From: Actinomycetota bacterium
Lineage (GTDB): Bacteria; Actinomycetota; Actinomycetes; Actinomycetales; Microbacteriaceae
DNA: 40,066 nucleotides
Reading direction: 5' to 3'
NCBI GenBank assembly: GCA_030840335.1
Contig: JAUZFR010000163.1
Coordinates: 1-40,066 of the forward strand
Below the pieces are notes generated by a model. It had not been told where the DNA came from and searched no databases. It saw only the letters and a program-made list of their open reading frames with translations. Both the position numbers and the translations under genes were made by a program. Shown one piece after another: positions 32,120 to 40,066 of this stretch; position 1 is the first letter of the stretch, and each line of letters begins with the position of its first letter.

Positions 32120-32254
32120 GTTTCAATCGTAGCGGCGGCGGCGGTGTGCCGAGTCGCGACGTTTGCCGTCACTCGGCCGGCGCATCCTTCACCGAGTTGA
32201 CGCGGCTGTTATCGCGTCGGCGTAGCAGCCATTTGCGTCAAGTCGCGCCCTGAT

Positions 32255-34165
32255 TCAGAGCGCCGGATACGACACCACATCACTCTGACCGTCGCCGGAC
32301 AGAACCGCGTCGCCATAGTCGTTGATGACGTGCGCGATCGATCCGTTCCCGTTGAGGAAAATGGTCACCAGATCCTTGAACGTCACATGCGGCTTGAAGG
32401 GAGCGTCGATCCCCGCGTGATCGACGATGTCCGGGCCGACGTTGAAGAATGAATACACGCCCATTCCATAAGCGGAATGTGTCGTGACCGAGTTCGCGAC
32501 CTTGTACGAGGCGTATCCCTTCTGCTTCCCATCCATCCATGCCGCCTGACTGGGAACGTCGTAGGGCAGCTCACTTTGGTAGAAGATCGTCTGCCCGCCG
32601 TCGCCATTCCAGATGACCTGGTTCTTTTGGTAGTGCTCGACGAACAGCCCGAGAGCCGTGACGTTGTTCCCGTTGACCACGACACCGTGACTGGCCGTGT
32701 TGGCGTTCCAGCCGACGCCCGTGCCATGGTCAGCGCGCCACGCCCAGAGGTCATCGAGAACGACGTTGCCGCTATTGACCTCGAGACTCGTGGTTGCCTT
32801 CCCCGCATGTGGACCGCCCACGCGGAAGAAGACGTCGTTCAGGGTCGTCGGATTCGTCGCACTGCCCGCGTTCGCGTGGCCCGAGCCGAGCTTGACCAGG
32901 GTGGCCGAGTTCTTTGCCCCGGCATCGACGATGATGCCGGCGATCTTCACGCCGTTCACGTTGCCCACGGTGATCGCCGAGGTCCCGTGAGTGGGCGTGA
33001 GAGTGGCGAAGCCCATCCCGAGCACGACAGTGTTCGATCGGGTGACCTTGATCGCGTCACTCAGGTTGTAGACGCCCGGCGTCAGGAGGAGGTTCTGTCC
33101 CTTGGCCAGCGCGCGATTGATGTCGCTCGCGGTGTTCGACGGCTTCGCGATGAAGAAGTCGTGAATCGGAATGGATGCGCCATCCGCCGCGGTAGTTCCC
33201 CACGAAACATCGGCGGCATTCGTGCGCGCGTTCGACACGAACACCTTGTACTTTCCCTGCGCATCGACATAGAGGAACGGGGCATCGCGACTGATCGGAG
33301 TGGAGGCGAGCGTCGTCTCCGGTGGAGTCGGGAACGACTGCGCCGGAGCACCCTGCACTCCCGAGAACACCATGTTCCATACTCCGCCATCCCACGAACC
33401 GATATTGCTGTCGCGGGTGTACCACTGCTGCTGCGAACCCGGGATGATCGTGCCGCTGACTTTCGAGTTGGCCAGGTATCCGCCGCTCGAGTACCCGCCG
33501 AAGCGGGGGAAGAGCGACAGCGAACCCTTCACGTCCACTCGCCGCAGCGGTGCGGCCTGCGAGACTGCCCAGCGCAACTGGTGGGGATCCGCGACTCCTT
33601 CGGGGAACTGGCGCGCCGCATCCGAAGCGATGGGCCGCTGGATCGGGTTGATCGCGAGGTTGCTCATCGACCGCCAGAAATTGGTGAGTGCCGCGTCGCC
33701 ATTGGGTGACCACGGTTCGGTTGCATTGGTCTGCACGCCCTCGGCATGGAGCGCACCGTTGATGGTGACGTCATCCGGGGCTGCGCCGAGGCCCGAGACC
33801 GATTCGTAGTAGCCGATCTCTGCGTTGACGATCCCGGTCGCGGTCGCGGGATCCGCGGCTCCGGCGTCACTGCCGTAGGTGCCCGGCTTGAACAACACCG
33901 CGTGGCGACTGGTCGAGAATTCGGTCTCGTGCGAAATCGACTCGAGAGTCGAGTTGATGGTGTCGACCGGAGTGGATGGGTCGAAGACGGTGACGTTCGG
34001 ACCGAAGTCCGGATTGGTATCGGATGCGGCACTCGCGTAGGCGGGCACCGCGGTGCTGCCGACCATGAGCACTGCGGTCGCGGCAAAAAGGTAGCCGATC
34101 CGTCGCGCATTCTGTTGGGGTTCTGCAACCCCGGCGGACTTCGAGACTTCGTGGTGTCGCGTCAT
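32255..34165 (-). CDS. Large secreted beta-helix protein (often misnamed adenylyl cyclase / coagulation factor 5/8-like)
   Basis: A 636-residue exported protein. The signal helix (IGYLFAATAVLMVGSTAVPAYA) follows a polar n-region of about 20 residues. The rest has the blocks of an actinobacterial secreted family: FGPNVTVFDPSTP, HAVLFKPGTYG, SGLGAAPDDVTINGALH, FWRSMSNLAINP, VSQAAPLRRVDVKGSL, LLLTPGVYNL, GGPHAGKATTSLEVNSG and WAWRADHGTGVGW. The repeated short beta-turn pattern fits a right-handed parallel beta-helix, as in polysaccharide lyases and GH55-type glucanases. Public names such as adenylyl cyclase are unsupported. ATG 34165 has GGGGAG well placed. A palindromic operator (34256-34277) lies upstream, so it may be induced with the sugar systems. 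Probable role: binding or cutting an extracellular polysaccharide. Confidence 0.8.
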   Translation of the reverse strand: MTRHHEVSKSAGVAEPQQNARRIGYLFAATAVLMVGSTAVPAYASAASDTNPDFGPNVTVFDPSTPVDTINSTLESISHETEFSTSRHAVLFKPGTYGSDAGAADPATATGIVNAEIGYYESVSGLGAAPDDVTINGALHAEGVQTNATEPWSPNGDAALTNFWRSMSNLAINPIQRPIASDAARQFPEGVADPHQLRWAVSQAAPLRRVDVKGSLSLFPRFGGYSSGGYLANSKVSGTIIPGSQQQWYTRDSNIGSWDGGVWNMVFSGVQGAPAQSFPTPPETTLASTPISRDAPFLYVDAQGKYKVFVSNARTNAADVSWGTTAADGASIPIHDFFIAKPSNTASDINRALAKGQNLLLTPGVYNLSDAIKVTRSNTVVLGMGFATLTPTHGTSAITVGNVNGVKIAGIIVDAGAKNSATLVKLGSGHANAGSATNPTTLNDVFFRVGGPHAGKATTSLEVNSGNVVLDDLWAWRADHGTGVGWNANTASHGVVVNGNNVTALGLFVEHYQKNQVIWNGDGGQTIFYQSELPYDVPSQAAWMDGKQKGYASYKVANSVTTHSAYGMGVYSFFNVGPDIVDHAGIDAPFKPHVTFKDLVTIFLNGNGSIAHVINDYGDAVLSGDGQSDVVSYPAL

Positions 34166-34255
34166 GCTTCTCCCCTGTGAGTGTCGATTCTGCGGTTCGT
34201 CTCTCGGGGAGCACTGCACGGCTCACCATCGAGCGATTTCGTCATGCTGTCACAA

Positions 34256-34300
34256 TTACTTACTGATTTGTAAGTAAAATCAGGTAACGTTTTGGTAACG
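34256..34300. promoter_or_regulatory. Palindromic operator between the beta-helix gene and purU
   Basis: TTACTTAC-TGATTT-GTAAGTAA (34256-34277) is a perfect 8-bp inverted repeat. It is followed by a direct repeat GGTAACG...GGTAACG (about 34282-34299). AT-rich symmetric sites like this stand out in a 65% GC genome and resemble ROK- or LacI-type operators; the ROK protein at 29679 is a candidate. Confidence 0.6.
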
Positions 34301-34346
34301 GCCGAGTCCTCCCGAGGATGCGGGACGCTGGCTCTACGCTTGACAC

Positions 34347-35204
34347 GTGATCGACGAGACGACCCACTGGATCCTCACCCTCGTGTGCGAGGACCGCCCG
34401 GGCATCGTTCACGCCATCAGCGGCGCCGTGGTGACCGCCGAGGGCAATATCACCGAATCGCAACAGTTCTCGAGCTCAGACACCGGCACCTTTTTCATGC
34501 GGCTGCAGGTGCAGTCGGCAATCGACCGGGCCGGATTCGAGGCCGCACTCGCGCCCGTCACCCGCAAGTACGGGATGACGTGGGAGCTCGACATCGTCGG
34601 TCGCGCCCTGCGCACCCTCGTGCTCGTGTCCAAGGCGGGTCACTGCCTCAACGACATCCTCTACCGTCAGCGCGCGGGACAGCTGTCGGTCGACGTTCCG
34701 CTGGTGCTCAGCAATCACGGCGACCTGTCCGGCATGGCCGAGTTCTATGGGGTGCCGTTCGAGTCGCATCCGGTCGGAACTCCGGGCCAGAAGCTCGCGT
34801 TCGAAGACCGCGTGCTCGAGATCGTCGAGGAGCACGACATCGAGCTCGTCGTACTTGCGCGGTACATGCAGATCCTGTCTCCGGAACTGTGCGCGGCGCT
34901 GACCGGCAGGGTCATCAACATCCATCACTCCTTTCTCCCCGGTTTCAAGGGCGCCAACCCGTACAAGCAGGCGCATGCCCGCGGCGTCAAACTCATCGGA
35001 GCAACCGCGCACTTCGTCACCAGCGACCTCGATGAAGGGCCGATCATCGAACAGAATGTGGTGCGGGTCGACCACTCGCGTGAGCCGTCGGAGCTGGTCG
35101 CCATCGGCCAGGACGAAGAGTCGCGCACCCTCACTCAGGCGGTCAAATGGTTCGCGGAACACCGCGTACTGCTCGACCAGTCGCGAACGATCATCTTCAA
35201 GTGA
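34347..35204 (+). CDS. purU: Formyltetrahydrofolate deformylase
   Basis: A 285-residue enzyme that hydrolyses 10-formyl-THF to formate and THF. An N-terminal ACT domain (residues 8-80, WILTLVCEDRPGIVHAISGAVV) precedes the formyltransferase-like catalytic domain with LVLSNHGDLSGMAEFYGVPF, VVLARYMQILSPELC, NIHHSFLPGFKGANPY (catalytic Asn-His region), IGATAHFVTSDLDEGPIIEQ (catalytic Asp) and TLTQAVKWFAEHRV. TACGCT seven bases before the GTG suggests a leaderless transcript. Its stop overlaps nagA as GTGA, an unexpected pairing of one-carbon and amino-sugar genes. PurU balances the folate pool against GlyA/FolD activity encoded elsewhere in this window. Confidence 0.95.
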   Translation: MIDETTHWILTLVCEDRPGIVHAISGAVVTAEGNITESQQFSSSDTGTFFMRLQVQSAIDRAGFEAALAPVTRKYGMTWELDIVGRALRTLVLVSKAGHCLNDILYRQRAGQLSVDVPLVLSNHGDLSGMAEFYGVPFESHPVGTPGQKLAFEDRVLEIVEEHDIELVVLARYMQILSPELCAALTGRVINIHHSFLPGFKGANPYKQAHARGVKLIGATAHFVTSDLDEGPIIEQNVVRVDHSREPSELVAIGQDEESRTLTQAVKWFAEHRVLLDQSRTIIFK

Positions 35205-36349
35205 GCGGGGTTGGGGTGAGCACACTGTTTCGGGGAGCACGCAAGCTCGACGCATCCGGCCAGGTCGACGACTTCTGGATGCTCGTCCGTGACGACACAA
35301 TCGTCGACACCGGCACGGGGGCCGCGCCGTCAGCCGATGACACAGTCGACGTTGCGGGCCGCTGGCTGACGCCGGGATTTCTCGACCTTCACGTGCATGG
35401 CGCAGGCGGGCACTCCTTCGACGAAGGCAACGAGGGCATCCTCGGCGCGGTTGCGACGCATCGCGCGCATGGCACGACCCGCACGCTGATCAGTCTTGTC
35501 GCCAATCCGCTCGAAGCGCTGGAGGCGAGCCTCGCCGATATTGCCCAGCTCGTCGCCGTCGACCCGCTCATCCTCGGTTCGCACCTCGAGGGGCCGTATC
35601 TCTCGGTCGCCGCTCGCGGAGCGCACAACGCGGCCTTCCTGCGCGAGCCGCAACCCGCCGAAATCGAACGCCTGCTGGATGCCGCGCACGGCACCCTCCG
35701 CCAGATCACGATCGCGCCCGAGCTGCCCAACGCACTCGACGCGATCGGGGTGCTGCTCGAGGAGGGCGTCGTCGTCGCGATCGGGCACACCGAAGCCGAT
35801 TTTGCAAAGGCGCGGGAGGCGTTCCACATTGGTGCGCGGGTGCTCACGCACGCGTTCAACGCGATGCCGGGCATCCATCACCGCGCGCCCGGGCCGGTCA
35901 TCGCGGCGTTCGACGATCCCGCCGTCGTGCTGGAGCTCATCCTCGACGGGCTGCACGTCAACCCCCGCGTCGCTGCGCTGGCCTTCGAGTCGGCGCCCGG
36001 CCGCATCGCTCTCGTCACGGACGCAATGGCTGCGGCCGGCTCAACGGACGGCGATTACGCTCTCGGCTCGCTGAACGTCACCGTCTCCGGCGGGCTCGCC
36101 ACCCTGCGCGGCACGAACACGATCGCGGGCTCAACTCTCACCCAGGACGTCGCGCTTCGCCTCGCGATCGAGGATGTCGGGGTCGCCCCAAGGGACGCCG
36201 TCGCAGCTGTCACGCTCACGCCCGCTCGCGTGCTCGGGATCGAGGCTCGCCACGGACTTCTCGCGCCCGGCAAGGTCGCGGATGCGGTCATCCTCGACTC
36301 CCGCTGGAACGTGCAGGGCGTCTGGGCGGATGGGGCCCGGCTCTCGTAG
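35201..36349 (+). CDS. nagA: N-acetylglucosamine-6-phosphate deacetylase
   Basis: A 382-residue amidohydrolase-superfamily enzyme that removes acetate from GlcNAc-6-phosphate. Metal and catalytic blocks: LTPGFLDLHVHGAGG (His-x-His), GSHLEGPYLS (metal Glu), VVAIGHTEADF (His), LTHAFNAMPGIHHR (His and substrate loop) and ALVTDAMAAAG (catalytic Asp). GSTLTQDVALRL and LLAPGKVADAVILD close the fold. The GTG at 35201 overlaps the purU stop (GTGA) and is taken as start; a second GTG at 35216 is a good alternative. It supplies the deacetylation step between the ROK kinase and NagB encoded at 37.3-39 kb, and may also serve the galactosamine-type block, which has no recognised NagA-type deacetylase. Confidence 0.93.
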   Translation: MSGVGVSTLFRGARKLDASGQVDDFWMLVRDDTIVDTGTGAAPSADDTVDVAGRWLTPGFLDLHVHGAGGHSFDEGNEGILGAVATHRAHGTTRTLISLVANPLEALEASLADIAQLVAVDPLILGSHLEGPYLSVAARGAHNAAFLREPQPAEIERLLDAAHGTLRQITIAPELPNALDAIGVLLEEGVVVAIGHTEADFAKAREAFHIGARVLTHAFNAMPGIHHRAPGPVIAAFDDPAVVLELILDGLHVNPRVAALAFESAPGRIALVTDAMAAAGSTDGDYALGSLNVTVSGGLATLRGTNTIAGSTLTQDVALRLAIEDVGVAPRDAVAAVTLTPARVLGIEARHGLLAPGKVADAVILDSRWNVQGVWADGARLS

Positions 36350-36449
36350 CTGTGCCCACTTCTTCCCTCGCAACCACCTCCCCTCCAGCGCGGCGGGAAT
36401 AGACCACGCAATGGCGAGGATGGCTCGGAGCCCGGCGTAGGGTCGAAGG

Positions 36450-37301
36450 ATGACTTCGGGAGCACTCGTACTGGCCGGTGGCGGCGTCGCAGGAATCGCC
36501 TGGGAGATCGGAGTGCTGGCGGGCATCCGGGATGTCGAGCCAGCGGTATTCGATCGCATCATGGATCCCGCGACCACGTTCGTCGGCACATCCGCCGGCT
36601 CGACGGTCGCCTCCCAGTTGGCCAGCGGCGTCGACCTCGACCAGCTCTATGCCACGCAACTCGCCGAGGAATCCGCCGAACTCGGAGCCGAGGCCGACCT
36701 CGCCGAATTCTCCGCGATGATGGCGGCCGCAGCCGAGGGCGCTACGTCGCCCGAGGAAGTGCGCCGCCGCATCGGCCGCATCGCGCTTGACGCGAAGACA
36801 GCTTCGGCAGCCGACCGACGGGCGGTCATCGCGGCACGACTTCCGGTCGACGCCTGGTCTGACCGGCGACTGCTCATCACCGCCGTCGATACCGGCACGG
36901 GCGAGCTCCGGGTCTTCGACCGCGATTCCGGCGTCGATCTCATCGACGCGATTGGCGCGAGCTGCGCGGTCCCCAGCATCTGGCCGACGGTCGAAATCCA
37001 GGGCCGACAGTACATGGATGGCGGCATGCGATCAGCAGCGAATGCCGACCTGGCCGCGGGGTGCGACCCCGTACTGATCGTCGTGCCGTCGCCCGAGAAC
37101 AGTCCATACGGTCCGCCGATCCCGAAGGCTGAACTGGACGCTCTTGCTCCGGCCCGCATTCATACGATCTTCGCCGACGACGCCGCGGTTGCGGCCTTCG
37201 GGCCGAATCCGCTCGATCCGGCCGTGCGCCCCGCGTCCGCCCGGGCCGGGCGTGCGCTCGGCAGAGCCATCGCCCGCGAAATCGCCGCATTCTGGGCGTA
37301 A
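36450..37301 (+). CDS. Patatin-like phospholipase family protein
   Basis: A 283-residue serine hydrolase. The oxyanion-hole motif is LVLAGGGVAGIAWEIGVL at the N-terminus, the nucleophile elbow is GTSAGS (Ser48) and the catalytic Asp lies in YMDGGMRS (about Asp190), so the Ser-Asp dyad is complete. Length is typical of soluble bacterial patatins (RssA/YlbK-like). No signal peptide. TAGGGT, six bases before the ATG, fits a leaderless promoter. It stands between nagA and the convergent nagB with no functional link visible. Probable role in membrane lipid hydrolysis; substrate unknown. The 100 bases upstream hold only the promoter. Confidence 0.9.
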   Translation: MTSGALVLAGGGVAGIAWEIGVLAGIRDVEPAVFDRIMDPATTFVGTSAGSTVASQLASGVDLDQLYATQLAEESAELGAEADLAEFSAMMAAAAEGATSPEEVRRRIGRIALDAKTASAADRRAVIAARLPVDAWSDRRLLITAVDTGTGELRVFDRDSGVDLIDAIGASCAVPSIWPTVEIQGRQYMDGGMRSAANADLAAGCDPVLIVVPSPENSPYGPPIPKAELDALAPARIHTIFADDAAVAAFGPNPLDPAVRPASARAGRALGRAIAREIAAFWA

Positions 37302-37325
37302 ACCGCGCGAACTGACGTCTGCCAG

Positions 37326-38099
37326 CTAGAGGTTCTCCCAGGGCAACCGGTGCTCCCACGCGTAGCGGTAGTAGTCCGCGTTGACGAGCTGCGACGCCGC
37401 CGCCTCATCGATCACGACCGACACCCGCGGATGCAGCTGCACCGCCGACCCCGGCGCCGAAGCGGTGAGCGGCCCCTCGACCGCAGCGGCAATCGCGGGC
37501 GCCTTGCCCTCGCCGAACGCGAGCAACACAAGGTGACGAGCCCGCAGGATCGTCCCGAGTCCCTGCGTGAGGCAATGGGTCGGCACCTCATCCGGCGAAT
37601 CGAAGAATCGCGCGTTGTCCGCGCGGGTCTGCACGGTGAGCGTCTTTACACGAGTCAACGAACCGAAGGATGAGCCGGGCTCGTTGAATCCGATGTGGCC
37701 GGTGCGCCCAATGCCGAGCAGTTGCAAATCCACGCCACCGGCAGACACGATGTCACGCTCATACCTCCCGCCCGCTCCCTCAAGCGGGCCGCCATCATCG
37801 CCCGGAACGCGCACCAGTTCCGGCCGAAGTCCGAGTGGTTCGACGACCTCACGCGTGATGACAGCGCGATAACTCTCCGGATGCCCGGGCGGGAGCCCCA
37901 CATACTCGTCCAGCGCAAACCCGCGAACCGCCGAGAGGTCGAGTCCCCGTGATTGAAGGGCGCGGTAGACCGGCAGGGGCGTCGATCCGGTTGCGAAACC
38001 GAGCACGGCATCCGGCTTCGTCGCGATCAGTGCGGCAATCGAGTCGGCGACGAGCTCCCCGGCGGCCTCGGCCGACGGGACGATCACTACCTCTGCCAC
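37326..38099 (-). CDS. nagB: Glucosamine-6-phosphate deaminase
   Basis: A 257-residue enzyme that converts glucosamine-6-phosphate to fructose-6-phosphate and ammonia. Family blocks: LGFATGSTPLPVYRAL (phosphate loop), GFALDEYVGLPPGHPESY with catalytic Asp64, LLGIGRTGHIGFNEPGSSF with His135, VPTHCLTQGLGTIL and the C-terminal DYYRYAWEH. GTG 38099 starts 13 bases inside the end of the ROK kinase gene, so translation is coupled. It is the last gene of nagZ-kinase-nagB. Together with NagA this gives complete conversion of GlcNAc to a glycolytic intermediate. Confidence 0.95.
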   Translation of the reverse strand: MAEVVIVPSAEAAGELVADSIAALIATKPDAVLGFATGSTPLPVYRALQSRGLDLSAVRGFALDEYVGLPPGHPESYRAVITREVVEPLGLRPELVRVPGDDGGPLEGAGGRYERDIVSAGGVDLQLLGIGRTGHIGFNEPGSSFGSLTRVKTLTVQTRADNARFFDSPDEVPTHCLTQGLGTILRARHLVLLAFGEGKAPAIAAAVEGPLTASAPGSAVQLHPRVSVVIDEAAASQLVNADYYRYAWEHRLPWENL

Positions 38100-38998
38100 G
38101 GCGTCGCCCCCAGCCACGCTGCACCGGTCGCGGCGGTCGGGATGTCCGGCGGCAGGATGCGCATCCGGTCGCCCAACTCCAGCGAGGTGATGAACGGCGA
38201 CGTCTTCTCCCAGCGCGAGATGACTCCGCGCACCGAGTCGAACAGCAGGTCGCCCAGCGTGCTGATGCCACCGCCGATCACGACGATGTCGACATCGACA
38301 GTCAGAACGAGGATTCGCACCGACGACGCGATCGCCTCGAACAGGTTGTGTCGAATGCGTGCCGCGTCGGCGTCGCCTGCATCCGCCGCCGCAAACAGAT
38401 CGACGATCGTGCCATCGCCGCCGGTCCATTGCGAGGCGATGCCCGAACCGGATGCCATGACCTCGAGCGCGCCGGGCTGGCCGTCAGTGTCGAGGGGACC
38501 AGCCGGATCGATCAGGATGTGCCCGATCTCACCCGCTGCCCCACGAGACCCGCGCCAGAGTCGTCCGTGCAAGACCAGTCCAGCGGCGAGGCCTGTACCG
38601 AGATTGAGGTAGGCCATCGAGCTGGTTGGCGGCAGGTCGAGCTGGTGGAACGCGCCGAGCGCCGCAGCATTCACGTCATTTTCTACCCGAACCGCCGCGC
38701 CGAGATTTCTCGACAACAGACCGCCGAGATCGAGCTGGGATACCCCGAGGTTGCGGGCGTGCGTAACGATGCCATGCTCGGCATCCACCGCTCCGGGGAT
38801 GCCGACACCGATGGAGTCGAACGATGCGGCCTCTATGCCCGCCTCGCCCGCGAGCCGCAGCACGGCATTCGTCGCGGTCGCGAGCACCGCGTCGTCACCC
38901 CAGCCCGTGGGCACGCGAAGCGAGTGGGCGACCACGCCCCCGCTGTCGAGGACGACGGCATCCGTTTTGGTGCCACCGATGTCTAAACCGACTCTCAC
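38087..38998 (-). CDS. ROK-family sugar kinase, probable N-acetylglucosamine kinase
   Basis: A 303-residue kinase. The ATP-binding start is VGLDIGGTKTDAVVLD; IGVGIPGAVDAEHG, VENDVNAAALGAF, NLGTGLAAGLVL (phosphate 2), GEIGHI (substrate Glu-His) and IVVIGGGIS (adenosine loop) follow. The usual ROK zinc motif CxCGxxGC after GEIGH is replaced by PLDTDGQPGALE, with no Cys at those positions, unlike the ROK regulator at 29679. GTG 38998 starts one base after the nagZ stop. Its neighbours make GlcNAc (freed by NagZ) the likely substrate, with product passed to NagA and NagB. The catalytic Asp in END is present, so it should be active. Confidence 0.88.
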   Translation of the reverse strand: MRVGLDIGGTKTDAVVLDSGGVVAHSLRVPTGWGDDAVLATATNAVLRLAGEAGIEAASFDSIGVGIPGAVDAEHGIVTHARNLGVSQLDLGGLLSRNLGAAVRVENDVNAAALGAFHQLDLPPTSSMAYLNLGTGLAAGLVLHGRLWRGSRGAAGEIGHILIDPAGPLDTDGQPGALEVMASGSGIASQWTGGDGTIVDLFAAADAGDADAARIRHNLFEAIASSVRILVLTVDVDIVVIGGGISTLGDLLFDSVRGVISRWEKTSPFITSLELGDRMRILPPDIPTAATGAAWLGATPWQR

Positions 38999-38999
38999 T

Positions 39000-40066
39000 T
39001 CACTTCTCTGCCTTCTCAAGCCACGCGGCAAGCGCGAGACCCACGTATCGCGACGCACCAAAGGTCGCTACATCCGCATAGCGCCGGTCGGTCGACGGCC
39101 AGCCCATGTCGATCACCAGGGTCGACGGATGTCGCTCCCTGGCCAAGTCAATCAGGTCACGAACCCAGGCATGCCTGTGGTTATTCTTGCCCACGATCAC
39201 GAGCGAATCGCTGTCGGGTACGTCGTCGCCCTCGTGCAGTCGAACGATCCGGATGCCGGCCGCCTCGAGCCCCCACGGGGATCCGCCGACCGCGATATTC
39301 GCTGTGGTCTCAATCGTCACGAGCACCGGCATCGCCGGAACGACCGCCGACGCACTCACGTCAAACTCGGACATGGCGCGGCCAAGTGCGAAGGCCGGCG
39401 GACTGTCGCTTTCGGCCCATTCCGGAATCGGAATGTTAACGGCGGCATCCGCGAGTTCGCGCCCCAGTACGGCAACCCGATCCGCGGCTTCGGCCAGTCG
39501 TGCAGCGTCGAGCCGACCGGTATCGATCGCGGCGGCGAGCGCGTCGGCGATTTGGCCGAGTTGTTCATCCGTGTTGTCGGTGCCGATACAGAGAAGGTCG
39601 CTCCCGGCGGCGACTGCGCGAACGGCAGCCTCAGGGATCCCGATCTCGCCGCTCGCCCCCGTCATGTCGAGGGCGTCCGTCACGATCACGCCATTGAACT
39701 CGAGGCGCTCGCGCAGCAGTCCCTGAAGGATGTCCCCCGACAGAGTCGCCGGACGTTCGGCATCGAGCTGCGGCAGCAGGATATGCGATGTCATGACCGT
39801 CAGGCTTCCCGCCTCAACGGCGGCAGCGAACGGCACGAGTTCGCGGGCGCTCAGCTCTTCGAGGCTGAGGTTGATGACCGGCAGCGCGAGATGCGAATCC
39901 TGGGCGGTGTCGCCGTGGCCAGGGAAATGCTTGGCGCTGGCCGCGACTCCCGTCGACTGCAAACCGGTCACCCACGCAGACGCGTGACGCGCGACCAGCC
40001 CGGCGTCCGCTCCGAAGCTGCGGGTTCCGATGACGGGATTGTCGGGGTTCGAATTGATGTCGACAT
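39000..40066 (-). CDS. nagZ: Glycoside hydrolase family 3, beta-N-acetylglucosaminidase NagZ (5' end cut by window)
   Basis: The reading frame runs off the right edge, so the N-terminal part is missing; 355 codons are visible. Near the edge it reads DINSNPDNPVIGTRSFG, then the NagZ hallmark KHFPGHGDTAQDSHLALP, whose His-Asp pair supplies the unusual acid/base of bacterial NagZ enzymes. VIVTDALDMTGASG carries the nucleophile Asp. A C-terminal domain follows. Such enzymes remove beta-linked GlcNAc from muropeptides or chitin fragments. Its stop is one base from the ROK kinase start. With the kinase, NagB and NagA it forms an amino-sugar recovery set. Confidence 0.92.
   Translation of the reverse strand, partial: VDINSNPDNPVIGTRSFGADAGLVARHASAWVTGLQSTGVAASAKHFPGHGDTAQDSHLALPVINLSLEELSARELVPFAAAVEAGSLTVMTSHILLPQLDAERPATLSGDILQGLLRERLEFNGVIVTDALDMTGASGEIGIPEAAVRAVAAGSDLLCIGTDNTDEQLGQIADALAAAIDTGRLDAARLAEAADRVAVLGRELADAAVNIPIPEWAESDSPPAFALGRAMSEFDVSASAVVPAMPVLVTIETTANIAVGGSPWGLEAAGIRIVRLHEGDDVPDSDSLVIVGKNNHRHAWVRDLIDLARERHPSTLVIDMGWPSTDRRYADVATFGASRYVGLALAAWLEKAEK

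Noticed and set aside
29679-32126. An 815-codon frame that would fuse extra sequence to the ROK regulator
   Set aside because: The first 409 codons are out of frame within the MFS gene and are Arg/Ser-rich shadow sequence.

Overview
The window is GC-rich (roughly 65%), with many GTG starts, ATGA/GTGA stop-start overlaps, genes that look leaderless, and frequent GGATGC/GCATCC words. Gene content points to an actinobacterium of the Microbacteriaceae type: a DUF222/HNH protein behind an actinobacterial SOS box, YcnI-family copper protein, ABC sugar importers without their own ATPase, and DeoR and ROK regulators. This placement is inferred from content and composition, not from a marker gene.

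Layout. 1-6.2 kb holds assorted single genes: a TMEM175-like channel, a 35-codon small ORF with a perfect ribosome-binding site, a tRNA 3'-end-like fragment, a VIT/CCC1 transporter, a lipoprotein phosphoesterase, a small membrane protein, an ArsR repressor coupled to an SRPBCC protein, a Met-rich membrane protein with YcnI, and a conserved protein often labelled CpaE. 6.3-7.9 kb is an HNH endonuclease-type gene under a perfect SOS box. 7.9-12.1 kb is a Leloir galactose locus: galM and a DeoR repressor on the minus strand, galT-galK divergent. A repeat-bearing lipoprotein follows. 13.2-15.6 kb is a ZTP riboswitch controlling glyA-folD.

15.6-26.3 kb is the most interesting block. A minus-strand operon encodes a SIS-domain sugar-phosphate isomerase/deaminase, a lipoprotein sugar-binding protein, two permeases and two PfkB kinases. 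It is divergent from a PF04909 amidohydrolase. Next come a GH4 glycosidase and a class II aldolase, divergent from a second DeoR regulator. The two divergent control regions share a near-identical operator, so the halves look like one regulon. A plausible reading is an ATP-driven uptake and breakdown route for an alpha-galactoside or galactosamine-type sugar through a tagatose-bisphosphate-like intermediate. No deacetylase lies inside this block. NagA at 35.2 kb or the amidohydrolase could fill that role.

26.4-34.2 kb holds a second ABC sugar importer (binding protein and two permeases), a ROK repressor with an MFS exporter, and a large secreted beta-helix protein with a palindromic operator upstream. 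34.3-40 kb holds purU overlapping nagA, a patatin-like lipase, and a minus-strand nagZ (cut by the window end)-ROK kinase-nagB operon. Together these form an amino-sugar recycling set: NagZ frees GlcNAc, the ROK kinase phosphorylates it, NagA deacetylates it, and NagB makes fructose-6-phosphate.

Two gene junctions in the sugar block carry short tandem duplications (20 bp and 17 bp) that each appear to have pulled apart a former GTGA stop-start overlap. No integrase, transposase, CRISPR array, rRNA gene or intact tRNA was recognised.
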